From: DASRRB01 sp036732755
GTDB lineage: Bacteria > Planctomycetota > B15-G4 > SIAN01
Direction of reading: 5' to 3'
NCBI GenBank assembly: GCA_036732755.1
Contig: DAINBU010000048.1
Span: 1-36,462 of the forward strand
Length of the DNA: 36,462 bases
Shown: one piece after another, positions 8,372 to 16,566 of the stretch
How the letters are laid out: each line of letters starts with the position of its first letter
Position numbering within the stretch: position 1 is the stretch's first letter
The notes under the pieces: generated by a model
What the model was told of the DNA's origin: nothing
The model's input: the letters and a program-made list of their open reading frames with translations, nothing else
Database searches by the model: none
Position numbers and translations under genes: made by a program

Positions 8372-9067
8372 TCACGGATTCTGGGCGAGGAACTCCGTCC
8401 AGAGCGCGTCGGCGTCCTTGCCGGTCAGCTTCGTGAAGACCGCCATCGGGTCCTCGCGATGGCGCAGCGCCCTGTCGAGCTCGAAGACCAGCCGCGCGTC
8501 GTACTGCTTCGATGCCCACGCGAGCCAGTAGGCCGTCGTGCGGTAGCCGTCGGTGTACTTCGACTTCTTCGGGTCGATCTTCGGCCGACCATGCGTCGCG
8601 AAGTACTCGGGCTCGTAGCGCCACCAGCGGATGTAGTCGGCGATCCCCTCGGTCAGCCAGCCCGGAACGCCGCGCCGTCCGGGGTAGCTCTGCACCACGT
8701 GGACGAGCTCGTGGATCACCATGCCGAGGTCGTCGGGATGCTCGGCGATCCACTTCCCGTTGATCGTGATCGTCGCGCCGCTCGTGAAGGCCGGGACCTT
8801 CAACTCCTTCTTGATCACCAGCCCGATCTCCGCGGGCACCGCGTAGTCGTCCGTGCAGAGCAGCGACGTGATCTGCGGGAACCACGTCTCGACGAGCGCC
8901 TTGGCCGCCTCGCCCCATGCCTGCTGTTCCGGCAGATCGCTCGCGTCCACCGTGACGGTCGGGCAGGCGAGCGGCTTGGAGTGGGGGAGGACGAAGCGGC
9001 CGAGATCGGGCGCGCCCTGCGGCAGGGCGAGGACGGCGAGGAGCGTGATCATGATCGGAGAGCTCAT
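8372..9067 (-). CDS. Basic secretory protein-type zinc metallopeptidase, secreted
   Basis: The protein has 231 residues with a short hydrophobic leader (6-18). The centre carries HELVHVVQ (His119, Glu120, His123), the HExxH zinc motif, followed by GVPGWLTEGIADYIRW, which matches the basic secretory protein family (BSP, gluzincin-like). The family's physiological substrates in bacteria are unknown. Start 9067 overlaps the stop of the SemiSWEET-like gene by 4 nt (ATGA), which indicates translational coupling and fixes this start. It is the last gene of the epimerase-GH13-transporter operon. A role in processing envelope proteins of that unit is only a guess. Confidence 0.85.
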   Translation of the reverse strand: MSSPIMITLLAVLALPQGAPDLGRFVLPHSKPLACPTVTVDASDLPEQQAWGEAAKALVETWFPQITSLLCTDDYAVPAEIGLVIKKELKVPAFTSGATITINGKWIAEHPDDLGMVIHELVHVVQSYPGRRGVPGWLTEGIADYIRWWRYEPEYFATHGRPKIDPKKSKYTDGYRTTAYWLAWASKQYDARLVFELDRALRHREDPMAVFTKLTGKDADALWTEFLAQNP

Positions 9068-9462
9068 GGCCTCGCCTGACTCCGCTCTTTGCGGGCGTAA
9101 TGCAGATAGGCGCCCACGCTCAGCCCGTTGATCACGATCGCGATCATGTTCCACACGATCACCGGTCGCGAGACGATCAACAGACCGTAGTAGACCCAGC
9201 CCACCTGGAAGACGCCCATGATCGCCGCCATCCTCGGGTTCATGCCCGTGGAAGAGCGGCGCCTCATCATGGCGACCAGGTCGGGCAGCGACGCGAAGGT
9301 GGTTCCGAGGCCTGCGACCAGGCCGACGACCTCGGATCGCATGAGCGTCGGGACGAGCAGGCTCTCCGTGTCGTGGATGTCGAGGGCTTCGCAACCCGCG
9401 AGCGCGAAGAGGCTCGACACGAGGAGAGCGAACGGCAGCGGGTCGAGCCGACACGCCTTCAT
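9064..9462 (-). CDS. SemiSWEET/PQ-loop-like small sugar transporter with lipobox leader
   Basis: The protein has 132 residues. Residues 41-125 form three predicted membrane helices in SemiSWEET pattern: GLVAGLGTTFASLPDLVAMM, RRRSSTGMNPRMAAIM, then VGWVYYGLLI and a third helix with the conserved Asn (VWNMIAIVIN). The usual PQ of the first loop reads PD. SemiSWEETs dimerise to move sugars across membranes. Unusually, residues 1-24 look like a lipoprotein signal with lipobox LAGC. GAGAGGG upstream of ATG 9462 supports this longer form; an internal ATG at 9342 would give the classic core but has no ribosome site. It lies 14 bp after the GH13 gene and overlaps the next gene by 4 nt. Sugar transport is inferred from fold and neighbours. 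Confidence 0.7.
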   Translation of the reverse strand: MKACRLDPLPFALLVSSLFALAGCEALDIHDTESLLVPTLMRSEVVGLVAGLGTTFASLPDLVAMMRRRSSTGMNPRMAAIMGVFQVGWVYYGLLIVSRPVIVWNMIAIVINGLSVGAYLHYARKERSQARP

Positions 9463-9476
9463 CTTCGAAGACCCTC

Positions 9477-10955
9477 TCACGCTGCGCTCAGCCGGAAGAG
9501 ATGGCACTTCCACGGCCCCAGCTCGACGTACAAGCCGGCGTCTCGCATCTCGTCGCCGCTCCGGTCGTAGGCGTCCCCCGACAACGGATCGTCGAGATGC
9601 CACGTCTTTCCTCTCAGATCGTCCCACGGCAACTGGACGCGCGCCTGGGCGCTGCCCGGTCCGAAATGGACGACGACGAACCAGCGCTCGTCGTCCTTGG
9701 CCCAGCACCAGGCGAGGACGCTCCGGAAGCTGGAGTTGTCGGGCCAGCCGCTCCGATCGCACAGGCGCCACGAGCCGCTCTTGAAGACGTCGCTGCGGGT
9801 CGTCTGGAGCAGGCGTTCGTAGAAGGCGACGAGCTCCGGGTCGACCGGCTCGACCGGTCGGCGAGCCAGGAAGACGGGGAGCCTCGCCTGCACGCCCTCG
9901 AACTGTCCCTGGTGCAGCAGCTTCGCGCCGGGGAGCGTGAGGATCGCGACGGCGGCGGCGCGCGCCTGTCCGGATGAGAACGCCGCGGCGGCTCTCGGCT
10001 CGTCGTGGTTCTCGATGAAGCGCACCATCTTGTCCTGATAGGAGCGCTCGGCCAGCAGGTGCAGGCGCACGCTCTCCGCGTCGGCGTGCTCCATCCGGTC
10101 GTAGAGCTTCTTGTCGTAGCACCAGTCGAATCCCTGCTGCTGCAGCTCCCATTCGAGGTCCCAGTAGGCCTCCGCGATGAACTTGAATCCACGGTGCCGG
10201 GACTGGATGGCCGCGATCACCGTCTTCCAGAAATCATCGGCGGGTCGGACCCCCGCGCGAGCGCCCCACGTGCGCTCGAAGATGGCGTTCAGCATGAGCA
10301 TCGCCATGTCGCACCGGACACCGTCGCACTGTCCGGCGATCTCCGAGAGCGTCTCGACCGCCGCCTTCCGCAAACCTCCCTGGAAGGCGTTGAGCTGGAG
10401 CACGTCGGGCCACGCCGGGAAGAAGGGATCCCGGCCGCGCGCGCACACCGTGCCGCCGGCCTCCACGAACGACGCCGCATCGTTGTGGGCATCGTCCAGG
10501 CTCCCCTGAACGAAGTACTCGGGGTGAGCGGCGACCCACGGATGGTCGGGCGCGACGTGGTTGGGAACGAAGTCGAGGATCAGCCGCAGTCCGCGCTCGG
10601 AGAGCTGGCGTCGCGCGGCGGCGAGCCCCTTTTGCCCGCCGAGGTGGTCGTCGACGACGTAGCGACGCACGCAATACGGGGAGCCGACGTTGTCCTGCGC
10701 CCGGAAGTCGGGGAGGGCCCTCCGGAAATCCTCGAGCAGCCCCGCGTTGCGCATCGAGATTTCGATTCCGGCGGGACTGCGCTCCCAGACGCCCATGAAC
10801 CAGACGGCGTCGAATCCGTGCGCAGCGAGCGCGTCCCACTCCTGCTTCGGAATCGTGGCGAGGTCGAGCGGCTTCCGATGCTTCCGGCTCAGCTCGTCGA
10901 GCCACATCCACGTGTTGATCTCGTAGATCACCGGATGCTTCGGCCATGGGCTCAT
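9477..10955 (-). CDS. GH13 (alpha-amylase family) glycosidase
   Basis: This 492-residue (beta/alpha)8 enzyme has all four GH13 conserved regions: LDFVPNH (128-133), GVRCDMAML with nucleophile Asp216, FIAEAYWD with acid/base Glu262, and FIENHDEPR with Asp318. A beta-rich C-terminal domain ends the protein. No signal peptide is seen, so it probably acts in the cytoplasm on imported alpha-glucans, trehalose-like sugars or sucrose-like substrates. The motifs do not fix the subfamily. ATG 10955 follows a GGGGGGAAG site. It is 47 bp after the epimerase gene and 14 bp before the SemiSWEET-like gene, clearly one operon. Confidence 0.92.
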   Translation of the reverse strand: MSPWPKHPVIYEINTWMWLDELSRKHRKPLDLATIPKQEWDALAAHGFDAVWFMGVWERSPAGIEISMRNAGLLEDFRRALPDFRAQDNVGSPYCVRRYVVDDHLGGQKGLAAARRQLSERGLRLILDFVPNHVAPDHPWVAAHPEYFVQGSLDDAHNDAASFVEAGGTVCARGRDPFFPAWPDVLQLNAFQGGLRKAAVETLSEIAGQCDGVRCDMAMLMLNAIFERTWGARAGVRPADDFWKTVIAAIQSRHRGFKFIAEAYWDLEWELQQQGFDWCYDKKLYDRMEHADAESVRLHLLAERSYQDKMVRFIENHDEPRAAAAFSSGQARAAAVAILTLPGAKLLHQGQFEGVQARLPVFLARRPVEPVDPELVAFYERLLQTTRSDVFKSGSWRLCDRSGWPDNSSFRSVLAWCWAKDDERWFVVVHFGPGSAQARVQLPWDDLRGKTWHLDDPLSGDAYDRSGDEMRDAGLYVELGPWKCHLFRLSAA

Positions 10956-11002
10956 GACCACTTCCCCCCGGCACGGATCGGCGCCTTCGAGCGCCTCCGA
11001 AA

Positions 11003-11869
11003 CTACGTGGCAAGCAGGCGGCGCAGGAATGCGAGGCCGTCCCGCGCGAGCGCGTCCTGCGAGGGGGCGAGCGGACGCCAGATGGCCGCCGCTGCCGCGA
11101 TCGTGCGGCATTCCGGAGTGAAGGACTCGATCACGCAATCGCCCGCGTAACCGATCTCGCGCAGCGCACCCGCGAGTCCTCGCCAGTCCACCTGTCCGGT
11201 TCCGGGCGTGCCCCGATCGCTCTCGCTGGCGTCCACGTACACGAGCTGCGGCGCGACGGAGAGCACCGCGTCGTGCACGCTCTTCTCCTCGATGTGCATG
11301 TGGAACGTGTCGAGGTGTCCCTTCACGGCCGGATGGCCGACGTCGCGCAGCAGGCGAGCGAGCTGCGCCGCGGTGTTCACCAGATCGGTTTCGAAGCGGT
11401 TCAGCGGTTCGACCGCCAGCGTCACGCCGTGACTCGCCGCCAGCTCGCCGGCCGCACGAAGTCCGACGACCGCTCGCTCCCATTCGACTTTCCGCTGCTC
11501 GTCCGGCACCTGGCGACGCTTGCCGACGGCCGAGTAGCACGGACCGACCAGGAGACGGGCGCCCCAGCGCTCGCACAATTCCAGGGTCTCGCCGAGGTAC
11601 CGCAGGCACTCCTCGCGAACGCGCGGGTCGTCGTGCGTGAGATCGCGCGTGGGACCGAAGGCGCCGGCGACGTGCACGCGCAGTTCGGTGTCGCGCAGGG
11701 CGCGCTCGACGGCCGCGCCGTCGATCGCGTCCGGCGCTTCGACGGGAAGGGTGATGGAGTCGAATCCGAAGGTCTGCGCCCGCGCGATCAGCTCCACCGA
11801 TTTCGCGGTGAAGGGCGAGGTCCAGACCCACGTGTTCACCCCGATTCCGATCATGAGCGGACGATACAT
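11003..11869 (-). CDS. TIM-barrel sugar epimerase/isomerase-like protein
   Basis: This is a 288-residue member of the AP-endonuclease-2/xylose isomerase-like TIM-barrel family, closest in pattern to ketose 3-epimerases (tagatose/psicose epimerase type). Metal ligands can be placed at Glu154 (VEPLNRFETD), Asp187 (GHLDTFHMHIEE) and Glu248 (VIESF). The fourth ligand, normally His in a VH.SE.DRGTPG.G context, is Asp213 here (YVDASESDRGTPGTG). ATG 11869 has GGCGGA 5 nt upstream; ATG 11854 gives a start more usual for the family (MIGIGVNTW). It is the first gene of the GH13 operon and divergent from the PDZ gene. The substrate is unknown. Confidence 0.88.
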   Translation of the reverse strand: MYRPLMIGIGVNTWVWTSPFTAKSVELIARAQTFGFDSITLPVEAPDAIDGAAVERALRDTELRVHVAGAFGPTRDLTHDDPRVREECLRYLGETLELCERWGARLLVGPCYSAVGKRRQVPDEQRKVEWERAVVGLRAAGELAASHGVTLAVEPLNRFETDLVNTAAQLARLLRDVGHPAVKGHLDTFHMHIEEKSVHDAVLSVAPQLVYVDASESDRGTPGTGQVDWRGLAGALREIGYAGDCVIESFTPECRTIAAAAAIWRPLAPSQDALARDGLAFLRRLLAT

Positions 11870-11926
11870 GCATTCCGCCGTATTCCAGGCCCTGCGGAAC
11901 GCGCCTCGAATATGCTCGTGAGCGAC

Positions 11927-11962
11927 GATGCGGATCGGTGCACGGCCCCTCCCGTCCGCATC
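11927..11962 (+). promoter_or_regulatory. Inverted repeat in the divergent epimerase/PDZ region
   Basis: GATGCGGA and TCCGCATC form perfect 8-bp arms 20 nt apart, ending 20 nt before the PDZ gene start. It could be a leader hairpin or a binding site for the divergent pair. Confidence 0.3.
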
Positions 11963-11982
11963 TTCATCCGAGGATCGTCGCC

Positions 11983-12441
11983 ATGAATCTTCCGCGGGTC
12001 ATTCTCATCCTGGGATCGCTTTTCGGCGGATCGGCGAGTGGGTATCCGCAGCAGACACTGCGGCGCGACGATGCTCCTTCCTACGTGCGTGAGCACCTCG
12101 GAATCGACCTCGCGGTCGCGCAGTCGCGCGTCCGCCGCCGCATCACCTCGACGAGCACGCCCTACGGATTCCTGATCGCACGGGTGCGGGCCGGATCGCC
12201 CGCCGAGCGGGCGGGCCTCCGCGAAGGAGACGTCCTCCTCGAGTGGGACGGCTCGCCGATCGCCGAGGTCGAGGAGCTCGCGGACCACGCGCGGCGCATC
12301 CGCGCCGACGGCGCGCCGCTCCGCTACGCGCGCAAGCGGCCGAACGTCCGCCTGACGTTTCCGGCGACCGATCCATGGGAGACGCGAAGGACGCGGGTTC
12401 GTCCTCGGGCGGCGCCCCCTCCGCCGCGCCGCCCGATCTGA
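11983..12441 (+). CDS. Secreted PDZ-domain protein
   Basis: The protein has 152 residues. A signal peptide (about 1-22, LPRVILILGSLFGGSASG) is followed by a single PDZ domain (about 45-130) with the carboxylate-binding-loop region GFLIARV and the core AGSPAERAGLREGDVLLEWDG. PDZ domains of this kind bind protein C-termini and occur in HtrA, site-2 and Ctp proteases, but here no protease domain is attached. The tail is basic and Pro-rich (PRAAPPPPRRPI). GAGG lies 9 nt before ATG 11983; an in-frame ATG at 11938 would bury the signal peptide. It is divergent from the sugar operon. It may recruit envelope proteins, and the partner is unknown. Confidence 0.8.
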   Translation: MNLPRVILILGSLFGGSASGYPQQTLRRDDAPSYVREHLGIDLAVAQSRVRRRITSTSTPYGFLIARVRAGSPAERAGLREGDVLLEWDGSPIAEVEELADHARRIRADGAPLRYARKRPNVRLTFPATDPWETRRTRVRPRAAPPPPRRPI

Positions 12442-12479
12442 TCGCCGGCGGCGGTCGAGCCCTTCGCTGCCGCCGACAG

Positions 12480-12619
12480 TTCACGACGCGGCGCGGCGCC
12501 GCGCGCGCCTGCTCGATCTCGCAGACCTGTCCGGCCTTGCCCGCCGTCCCGTCGGGCAGCGTCGCGTCCTTCAGCAGCCAGACGACGTTCGTCGCGTCGC
12601 GCTCGTGGGTCCACGTCAC
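12480..12619 (-). pseudogene. Possible small or decayed gene
   Basis: From GTG 12619, about 46 codons have the strong G/C third-position bias of real genes and encode WTHERDATNVVWLLKDATL and onward to a GKAGQVCEIEQA segment. The bias then shifts to another frame near 12480, as if a frameshift occurred. AGGAGG lies only 2 nt before the GTG. I do not recognise the product. The remainder of the 12442-12672 gap holds nothing clear. Confidence 0.25.
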
Positions 12620-12672
12620 GCCCTCCTCACGGACGCTCCGACTTCAGAGGAGCAGGAGGCGCATGGCCTACA

Positions 12673-13629
12673 TCATGGATGCTCCGGGGCACCGGACCCG
12701 AGAGTGACGCGCAAGACCCTCGGGTGCAGCGCCTCGTACCTCGCGACGACCTTCGAGAACTCCTCGCTGAGGATCACGAGCGCGTCGCGCGGCTCGACGC
12801 CGAAGGTCCTCGCGCCGGCGACGAGTTCCTCGAGGAAGCCGATCGCGACCGTCAGTCCCTCCCCGACCGACTCGATCCCGTCGCCGACGGCGACTGCGCC
12901 CAGCGAGGTCCCGAGCGCCTCTGCGAGCCGATCGGCCTTCAGGAAGCCGGGCGGGACCGTTCCCGTCGCGGCGCTCGCCTTCAGGTTCGCATCGACCTCC
13001 TCGAGCCAGGCGCGGATCGCGGGCTGGTCGAGCGCGAGGAGCGCGTCGCCGAGCGAGGTGATCGCCGGCCGGAGCTGCCGATCGAACTTCTCGCGCACCG
13101 CCGGCGCCACGTCGGGGTCGTGGTTCTTCGCCTGTTCGACGACGGCGAGCGTCTGGCTGATCAGGTGCAGCGACGTCTGGAGGTTCTGGCCGAACTCCTG
13201 CTCGTGGCTCACGAGGTAGCCGGCGAGGTTCTCCTCGATGCGCGCGAGGTTCTTCTCCACCTGGGCCGCGGAGGCCTCGAGCCCGGCGGCCTTCGCGAGG
13301 TCCGTCAGCCTCTCCCGGTAGGCCGCGACCGTCGCTTGGAGCGCCCGCACCTCGTCGGCCGTCAGGTTCTTCTTCGCCAGCAGCTCCGCGAGCGTCCCCT
13401 CCTTCGCCCGCGCCAGGCGCAGCGACTCCGCGAGCGCGGGGTCGTTCCGCTCCGACGGCACTTCCCCTTCGACCGCGCTCATCAGCTGCGACGCCTGCAC
13501 CTTCGCGAGCGCGAAGTGGTCGCGATCCGACTCCTTCACCTCGTAGGCGGCGCAACCGAGCGTGGATGCGGCGAACACCAACGCGAGTCCCGCCCTTCCC
13601 CAACCCGCCCTTCCGATGGAGTGGCACAT
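12673..13629 (-). CDS. Helical lipoprotein of unknown function
   Basis: The protein has 318 residues. The N-terminal signal ends in a lipobox (ALVFAASTLGC). The mature part is largely alpha-helical with charged heptad-like stretches (AESLRLARAKEGTLAELLAKKNLTADEVRALQ is the first), followed by a hydrophobic Gly-rich segment (LGTSLGAVAVGDGIESVG) and a final amphipathic helix. I recognise no catalytic motif. GGGAGG 9 nt before ATG 13629 fixes the start. It is divergent from the FGE-like gene across 128 bp. It is likely anchored in a membrane facing the periplasm. Confidence 0.8.
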   Translation of the reverse strand: MCHSIGRAGWGRAGLALVFAASTLGCAAYEVKESDRDHFALAKVQASQLMSAVEGEVPSERNDPALAESLRLARAKEGTLAELLAKKNLTADEVRALQATVAAYRERLTDLAKAAGLEASAAQVEKNLARIEENLAGYLVSHEQEFGQNLQTSLHLISQTLAVVEQAKNHDPDVAPAVREKFDRQLRPAITSLGDALLALDQPAIRAWLEEVDANLKASAATGTVPPGFLKADRLAEALGTSLGAVAVGDGIESVGEGLTVAIGFLEELVAGARTFGVEPRDALVILSEEFSKVVARYEALHPRVLRVTLGSGAPEHP

Positions 13630-13757
13630 GACTTCGACCTCCCGAACTTCCGGTCGCGCCCGCGTCGCCGGGCGACGCTGCACCCCTCAGGAACGGAAGC
13701 GGAAGGCGAAACGAACTCCGCGCGCTACGATCCCGCACCTTCCGTCCGGAGTGCACC

Positions 13758-15140
13758 ATGTCGTCGTTCACGAAGCTCGCAGCGATCGGTGTTTGGTTCG
13801 CCCTTTCGGTGGCGGCGCGCGCGGCCGGCGAGGACGCGGCCGCGTATCGCCCGCTCGGCGTCAACGCGAAGGGGTTGCTCGTCTTCGAGCGCCCGCGCGA
13901 CCATGCACGAGTGATCTGGATCCCGGCGGGGGCGTTCATCCAGGACGCCTACGAGCGCGAGTGGACCGACGAGCCGGGCGCGCGCGCGCTGCGCGTCGCC
14001 GGATTCGCGATCGACGAGACGGAAGTCACGGCGCGCCAGTTCGCCGAGTTCATGAACGCGAACGGCCGCGACGCCGACGAGCAGGGCAAGCTCCTCGTCG
14101 TCCCGGTCGAGAGCGGCCTCGAGAAGGTCGACGGCCAGTGGCGGCCGCGCCCGGGTTGCGACGAGCTGCCGGTCGTCGGGACGACGGGATGGGGCGCGCT
14201 CGCCTACGCGAAGTGGGTCGGCGGCGACCTGCCGCAGCAGGCCGAGTGGCAGAAGGCGGCGGGCGGGAGCGACGGCTCGATCTTTCCGTGGGGTCGCGAC
14301 GAGCCCGACGCGACGCGCGCCAACTTCCGCCGCTTCGGGCCCGGCATGCCGGCGCCGGTCCGCTCCTATCCCGCCGGCGCGAGCCCGTGCGGAGCCTTCG
14401 ACATGGCCGGCAACGTGTACGAGCGCGTCTACCCCGAACGGCGCGACGGCCGCGAAGCCGCGTGGCCCGTGATGATCCGCGGCGGGAGCTGGGCCTCGCC
14501 GCATCCGCTGAACCTGCGCACCTTCGACCTCTGCATGCAGGGCATGGACGTCGCCGAGCGGACCGTGGGCTTGCGCTGCGTCGTGCGCGCGGGCGCCGGG
14601 CTCCCGGTCGGACCGACGGAGGAGCTCCGCCTCGCGCACTCGTGGGACGACGCGCTGCGCGAGGCGCGCGAGCGCAACGTCCCGATCCTGCTGTCGCTGC
14701 AGCTCGACACCTGCGGCCAGTGCGACCGCACGAAGGTCGGGCTCTTCATGGATCCCGCCTTCATCCACTGCTGCAACGAGCAGTGCGTCTTCGTCTTCGG
14801 CCAGGACCCCGGCGACGCGAAGGAACATCCCCATCCGGCCGGCACCGACGGACGCTGCACGCTCTTCCCGCAGATCACCTGCGCCGAGCACGAGGCGATC
14901 TTCGAGGTGGGGCTGCGGCAGATCGACTCGTTCGTCGTCTCGCCGGGCAACTTCCTCCTCGATCCGCGCGTGCCCGACGAGGAGTCCGAAGCCGCGAAAC
15001 GCATCCTGATCGGCGAGCGCGAGCTGCCGAAATGGGGCGGCGGCGCGGACGTCTACATCGCGAAGATCGCGGAGGCGCAGGCGAAGCTCGGCGCCGCGAT
15101 CGATCGCGAGACGTGGTCGAAGCAACGCGCGGAGGCGTAG
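13758..15140 (+). CDS. FGE-sulfatase-like domain fused to thioredoxin-like domain, secreted
   Basis: The protein has 460 residues. A signal peptide (1-23) precedes an FGE/SUMF1-like C-type-lectin fold (about 50-280) with IDETEVTARQFAEFMN, LPQQAEWQKAA, FPWGRDEPDA, DMAGNVYERV and RGGSWASP. The two copper-binding catalytic Cys of true formylglycine-generating enzyme, expected soon after RGGS, are absent, so sulfatase activation is unlikely. The second domain (about 288-420) is thioredoxin-like with a Cys319-Gly-Gln-Cys322 redox motif and several more Cys (338, 339, 343, 367, 375). GGAG lies 8 nt before the ATG and a -10-like TACGAT at 13726-13731. A redox or protein-binding role in the envelope is inferred. 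Confidence 0.85.
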   Translation: MSSFTKLAAIGVWFALSVAARAAGEDAAAYRPLGVNAKGLLVFERPRDHARVIWIPAGAFIQDAYEREWTDEPGARALRVAGFAIDETEVTARQFAEFMNANGRDADEQGKLLVVPVESGLEKVDGQWRPRPGCDELPVVGTTGWGALAYAKWVGGDLPQQAEWQKAAGGSDGSIFPWGRDEPDATRANFRRFGPGMPAPVRSYPAGASPCGAFDMAGNVYERVYPERRDGREAAWPVMIRGGSWASPHPLNLRTFDLCMQGMDVAERTVGLRCVVRAGAGLPVGPTEELRLAHSWDDALREARERNVPILLSLQLDTCGQCDRTKVGLFMDPAFIHCCNEQCVFVFGQDPGDAKEHPHPAGTDGRCTLFPQITCAEHEAIFEVGLRQIDSFVVSPGNFLLDPRVPDEESEAAKRILIGERELPKWGGGADVYIAKIAEAQAKLGAAIDRETWSKQRAEA

Positions 15141-15162
15141 CGGTAGCTCCGCGGCAGCGGGA

Positions 15163-15456
15163 TCACATCTTCGCGAACTTCTTCGAGAAGAGGCTGCGGT
15201 TGGGGTCGAGCCACGTCTTCCACTTCGCCGCGGTGCCGCGCCCAGATTCGGGTAAGCCCTTGCCGCCGAGATCGGTCACGACGTGGACCAGCACCTCGTG
15301 GTATGCGCGCGAGCCGCCGAAGCCCTGGGACTGCGCCAACTTCTCGGCGCGGTGCCTACCGGTCCTGCCCGGCGGCGGTCCGGCGGCGCGCGGTCCCGCT
15401 CGAACGCGCCGCCTGGCGGCGGGAGGCTGGGGACGCCGCAGCGGAGCCCGGTTCAT
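15163..15456 (-). CDS. Short hypothetical protein, possibly a 3' gene remnant
   Basis: This is a 97-residue frame. Residues 38-97 have natural composition (KLAQSQGFGGSRAYHEVLVH and a WLDPNRSLFSKKFAKM end) with strong third-position G/C bias. The first 37 residues are Arg/Pro-rich and look non-coding. This suggests the 3' end of a lost gene lying just downstream of the ECF fusion. I do not recognise the family. Confidence 0.35.
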   Translation of the reverse strand: MNRAPLRRPQPPAARRRVRAGPRAAGPPPGRTGRHRAEKLAQSQGFGGSRAYHEVLVHVVTDLGGKGLPESGRGTAAKWKTWLDPNRSLFSKKFAKM

Positions 15457-15459
15457 CGG

Positions 15460-16503
15460 TCAACGCGTCTTGGCGACCTCGACGGTCACCTCGAGCGCGT
15501 CTCCTTCGGCGACGGAGATCTCGAGGAATCCGTACCACTGCGCGTCGCCGGACGGCGCGGCACCGTGCGCGACGACGCGGTACTTGCCGGCCGGGACACC
15601 GGAGAACTCGAAGGCGCCGTCGCGCGACTGGATCTCGAAGATGAGATCGGGCCAGGTCGCGGGCGGGCGGACCTCGGAAGCGAGGCGGACGGTGAACTCC
15701 TTCGGCAGTTCGGAGTCGCCGTGGACGCGGCCGCGGAGCGTCGCGCTGCCGGTCGGGCCGAGGCGCACTTCGCGCGTGACGCCCGATTCGACCCCGACGA
15801 CGAGCTCGATCGCGCGCAGGCGCAGCGCGCCGGGCTTGCCGTCCCGGGCGACCATTTCGTTGCGGCCCACGTGGACGCGGCCGGCTGGCAGGTGGGTGAA
15901 GGAGAAGCGGCCCGCGGCGTCGCTGGTCGTCTGCATCGAGACGACGCGAGCGAGTGCGCGGCGCGCGGCGGCGTCGAGCGTGCCGTCGACCGAGACGATG
16001 GGCACCTTCGTCTCGCCGTAGAGGGAGATCGACGCGCCGGCGAGCGGCCGCCCCGCGGGATCGAGGGCCACGCCGTCGATGGCGCCGCCCCGCTCGAGCC
16101 GGATCGTGCGCGCCGGCGCCGTGCCGCCGCGCGGGATCTCGACGTCGTCCGCGAAGGTGCGCGCGTAGTCGGGGTGGTCGACGACCAGCGTCGCGCTCCC
16201 GACCGGGACGCGTTCGAGGCGGAAGCGGCCGGCGTCGTCGCTCTTGGCGGTCGGGCGCGCGTTCGCGTAGGAGTCGTGGTTGGCGTCGAACGGCAGTTGG
16301 TCGTTCACGAGCTTGACCAGCGCGCCGCCGACCGGCCGGCCGTCGCTCGCGTCGACGACGAGCCCCTCGAGCGCGCCGCCGCGGAAGAGCCGGATCACGA
16401 GCTCGTCGGGATCGGGGTCGGCCCGCAGCACGACGTGGTCGGCGACGCTCGGCGAGTAGCCCTCGGCGCTCGCCTCGAGGCCGAGGACCGAGCCGGGCGG
16501 CAT
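15460..16503 (-). CDS. C-terminal part of the interrupted ECF sigma fusion (CarboxypepD_reg-like domains)
   Basis: This segment of 347 residues (367 if read from just after the upstream TAG) is in the same frame as the sigma-factor gene before it. It contains about four beta-sandwich carboxypeptidase-regulatory-like/Cna-B-like units, each with the pattern G.V.D..GRP..GA.V followed by D.AGRF....VP.G (for example LEGLVVDASDGRPVGGALV and SDDAGRFRLERVPVGSATLV). The protein ends at TGA 15460. ATG 16503 has no ribosome site, and the 21 codons between the TAG and this ATG are coding-like (REAGRTFDDARGRFVVGDDS). It is therefore best read as the severed end of one protein, not a separate gene. Confidence 0.75.
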   Translation of the reverse strand: MPPGSVLGLEASAEGYSPSVADHVVLRADPDPDELVIRLFRGGALEGLVVDASDGRPVGGALVKLVNDQLPFDANHDSYANARPTAKSDDAGRFRLERVPVGSATLVVDHPDYARTFADDVEIPRGGTAPARTIRLERGGAIDGVALDPAGRPLAGASISLYGETKVPIVSVDGTLDAAARRALARVVSMQTTSDAAGRFSFTHLPAGRVHVGRNEMVARDGKPGALRLRAIELVVGVESGVTREVRLGPTGSATLRGRVHGDSELPKEFTVRLASEVRPPATWPDLIFEIQSRDGAFEFSGVPAGKYRVVAHGAAPSGDAQWYGFLEISVAEGDALEVTVEVAKTR

Positions 16504-16566
16504 GCTCGAGTCGTCGCCGACGACGAATCGACCCCGCGCGTCGTCGAACGTCCGCCCTGCTTCGCG

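Noticed and set aside
12143..12619. 158-codon minus-strand frame as a full gene
   Set aside because: Only about 46 codons at its start have coding bias; the rest is antisense to the PDZ gene.
12679..13914. 411-codon open frame on the plus strand
   Set aside because: It runs antisense to the helical lipoprotein and across its promoter, with no start signal or recognisable domain.
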